A stretch of 64,000 nucleotides of DNA from Spinellus fusiger (lineage: Eukaryota > Mucoromycota > Mucoromycetes > Mucorales > Phycomycetaceae). A program made the position numbers and the translations under genes. Below the pieces are notes generated by a model. That model made no database searches. It was not told where the DNA came from and was given only the letters and a program-made list of their open reading frames with translations. Numbering within the stretch: position 1 is the stretch's first letter; every line of letters starts with the position of its first letter. This document shows, one piece after another, positions 61,695-64,000 of the stretch. The stretch spans positions 145,573-209,572 of the forward strand of contig JALLLS010000063.1 in NCBI GenBank assembly GCA_025094145.1, read 5' to 3'.

Positions 61695-63889
61695 ATGAGC
61701 GAAGGGTAAAAATAGATAAAATAAATAAATAAATAAAAAGAGGCAGAGACAAGCATGTCCAAGCACAACAACAAAAGTAGCACGAGTAGTAGCAGCAGTA
61801 ACAGCTTATGGACACTAGCCAACTGAACTATACTACTGTATGTTTTGTTACAGACTAAGCCAGGATGATTTCAGAAGACTAATGCAGACACCGCGTGCAT
61901 CCAGTGGAGAGGCTCCTCCACCCACCCCCACACGCTTCAAGGCACCTTTCAAAACACCGTATGTCCCAGGCTCCATGTTGAAATGAAGGGGGGAGAGGGA
62001 GGGGAACTTCATGGCGTAGTATTGATGGATTTCTTCTCTTTTTTTTTCTTTTCTTTTTTATACCTATAGTCGTAATGTCAATACTGACTATAAAGCCACT
62101 CCTGCAAAGAAAAGGTAATAAAAGAAGAAGAAAAATAAAAAGAAAGAGTCTTCACTGGTCAACATCGACAAGAAACCACACTAACACAACCGACGTTCTT
62201 TGGCATGATAGAATGGAAAGACAGCCACGTTCCAATACTAACATTAACAAAGAAGAAGAAGAAGACTCGGATGGCTCTGTAGAGAAAAGACCCCAGTACC
62301 GAGACCGTGCAGCAGAAAGACGCAATGAACACAGTGCAGCAGACGAAGCAGAACCCAGCCACAGCACAGAAGCCATTCTTCGTGACCAATTGATTACTCG
62401 TACAGACACCATGGATGCAAAACAAGTGTATGAGCAGTCGAAATACTTGGGAGGTGATGTAGACCATACCCATCTTGTCAAAGGCCTGGATTATAGCTTA
62501 TTAGAAAGAGTAAGAACTCAATTGGAGGCGAGGAAGAAAGGCACCAAGGACAGAGGAGAGACGGCAGACAAAACCTCATCGTTGACTGCACAGAAAGAAC
62601 AGGACAGCAAAGGTCAATCCAAGCATGCCACGGAAGACCAAGACTCATTATCATCATCAGAGGAAGAGGAGGAAGTAGAAGAAGTAAAGGAGTCCATTGA
62701 GAAAGAGACACATCCAGATGGGAGCATAGTGACACACTCAGCCATGGCACGACATATGGTGGATCTTCTCTTCAAACCTCCTCCCAGCACCGTCAATGCC
62801 CAATTCTTACCGGGTCGTATGGCATTTGTGTTTGAACTGGCAGATGCTGTAGGACATAGCAAAGACCCGTTTGCCATTCCCACCAGTGTTATGAGAAGCA
62901 AGGCAGAAGGCATACATCGATCAGGCACTGTGGAAGGATCTCATGATATGGAAGCAGAATCTGCACTTGTCATTAGTAAGGTATCTCAAGTGATGGCCAA
63001 TCTACGGGCAGGACAGGAATATCAAGGACCTAAAGGACCTAAGAGGAGAGAGAAAGAGAAACATGCCCATCTTTCTGAAGATAGATTGCAACGTGCTGCA
63101 CACAACTCCACTTTCCTCAATAACAGTGCCATGGATTGTGATATCTTTGAGGATGTAGGAAGAGACTATCAGTTAGATGAGAGAGCAGTAGAGGAGACAT
63201 CAATAGCCAAAGAGAATGAGAAGAAGGATTATTTCAAGGGCATTGTATCAGACACACCACAGGACATGCAGGTGGAGGAGGTGAAGGAAGAGGTGTCGGC
63301 GCTCCTTTTGCAGGCGACAGGACGTCGTGGATCTCTTTCAGATCTCCCGTCCGGTGGAGCCACCGAGGCAGACGTGGGGTCTGATGTAGGATCAGGACTA
63401 GAATCAGATCTAGGGTTAGAGCCAGGACCAGGACCAGGATTGGGACAGGACCAAGGACATGGAGTGAAGCGGAGACGTGACTATGATGTGGAGCAGGTGG
63501 ATGCCTATGCCAATGATATTGATATGTATGGACTGGCTACAACAGCACTCCCAACTTCCTTTGAAGATCGACAGCGGACAGTGGCTTATGACGGTACATC
63601 AGAAGAAGAAGACCAAGAAGCCTCTTCAGCAACATGCCTAGTGGATCAAGGCACTCATCGTAATAAAAAGGCACAGTTAACGCGCTGGGACTTTGATAAT
63701 GAAGAAGAGTGGCAAAAGTATAAGGACTGTATTGAGATTCATCCCAAAAGTGCATTCCAGTTTGGTGTGAAGTTGGGTGATGGCAGAAAGCGCAACAGAG
63801 AACGCCGTGGTATGAATGACAAGCAAAAGCTGAACCGTGAATACCAACAAGTGAAGAATTTGATGGATAAAAAGTACGGAAAGTCATAG
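61695..63889 (+). CDS. RED/IK homologue, spliceosomal B-complex protein
   Basis: Model: 61695-61705, 61854-61958, 62070-62114, 62212-63889 (1839 nt, 612 aa). RED (with SMU1) acts in activation of the spliceosomal B complex. The first exon is only 11 nt (MSEG), and is joined to LSQDDFRRLMQTPRA, the conserved RED N-terminus. Later conserved blocks: YRDRAAERR; SKYLGGDVDHTHLVKGLDYS; FLPGRMAFVFEL; the RED NIFED-like CDIFEDVG; and the C-terminus LTRWDFDNEEEWQKYK, then KSAFQFGVKLGDGRKRNR. Acidic and Gly-rich low-complexity stretches lie between. An open reading from 62075 runs through the third intron and would give a false start; splicing at 62115-62211 restores KKR-MERQ. The human RE/RD repeat is not present. 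An open frame continues to TAG at 63887. Confidence 0.92.
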
Positions 63890-64000
63890 TATGTCTGTCC
63901 ATCTGTTTCTGTCTGTGCTGCTCTATGTAGAGGGGCTTCCTTTCCTTTCTTTTTCTTTTGATATGAAAGCACAAACCAAAATGGGTGGATAGGTTTATTA
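63890..64000. other. 3' flank of the RED gene at the window edge
   Basis: 111 bp, T-rich (63940-63960). No gene or clear poly(A) signal is seen. Confidence 0.4.

Noticed and set aside
62075..62211. RED starting at ATG 62075
   Set aside because: This frame runs through an intron; the conserved N-terminus lies upstream and splices in phase at 62115-62211.

Overview
Nuclear DNA of a fungus, most likely an early-diverging Mucoromycota (Mucorales-like). The reasons: AT-rich intergenic DNA; many small GT-AG introns (mostly 39-130 bp) that can be placed by hand so that every gene closes in frame; and fungal-type proteins, namely a DEP-DH-PH-CNH Rho1 GEF, an Nrc2/Fpk1-type AGC kinase, an AreA-like two-finger GATA factor and an Scw1/Whi3-type RRM protein. 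No operons, CRISPR arrays or other prokaryotic features are present. Species cannot be named from sequence alone. Layout: gene islands alternate with transposon-rich deserts. Island 1 (58-1368) is an acyl-CoA thioesterase-like gene with a 4-nt microexon. Island 2 (7-18 kb) holds the GATA factor (-), GID9/MAEA (-) divergent from a CHY zinc-finger protein (+), and an Scw1-like RNA-binding protein (+). Island 3 (24.6-33.5 kb) holds an SDR reductase (+), the splicing factor SF3A1 (+) and, convergent to it, the Rho GEF (-). Between 37 and 44 kb lie an orphan FAR1-like/zinc-knuckle gene, a SIKE-like coiled-coil gene and a tRNA-Gln(CUG). Island 4 (54.3-63.9 kb) is dense: ARP2 (+) convergent with the flippase-kinase homologue (-), which is divergent from a UBX protein (+), followed by the spliceosomal RED/IK homologue (+). 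I built exon models for all genes from splice consensus, phase and family similarity; each sums to a multiple of three. Deserts: at least three Tc1/mariner families (A, B and C, plus a weaker fourth), a matching pair of TA-flanked MITEs, a truncated Ty3/gypsy gag-pol fragment, LINE fragments, and many microsatellites. The most striking spot is 48179-50927. A Tc1-family-A element is bracketed on both sides by 5'-truncated LINE copies in mirror orientation. Each has its own 17-18 bp target-site duplication, and each duplication starts inside the last four bases of the Tc1 terminal repeat. This suggests a LINE that targets Tc1 ends. How the genes relate: most are housekeeping. SF3A1 (U2 snRNP) and RED (B complex) act in splicing. 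The Rho GEF, ARP2 and the flippase kinase act in polarity, actin and membrane organisation. GID9 and the UBX protein act in the ubiquitin system. They are not a functional cluster. No clearly new multi-gene system was found; the best candidate novelty is the LINE/Tc1 arrangement.
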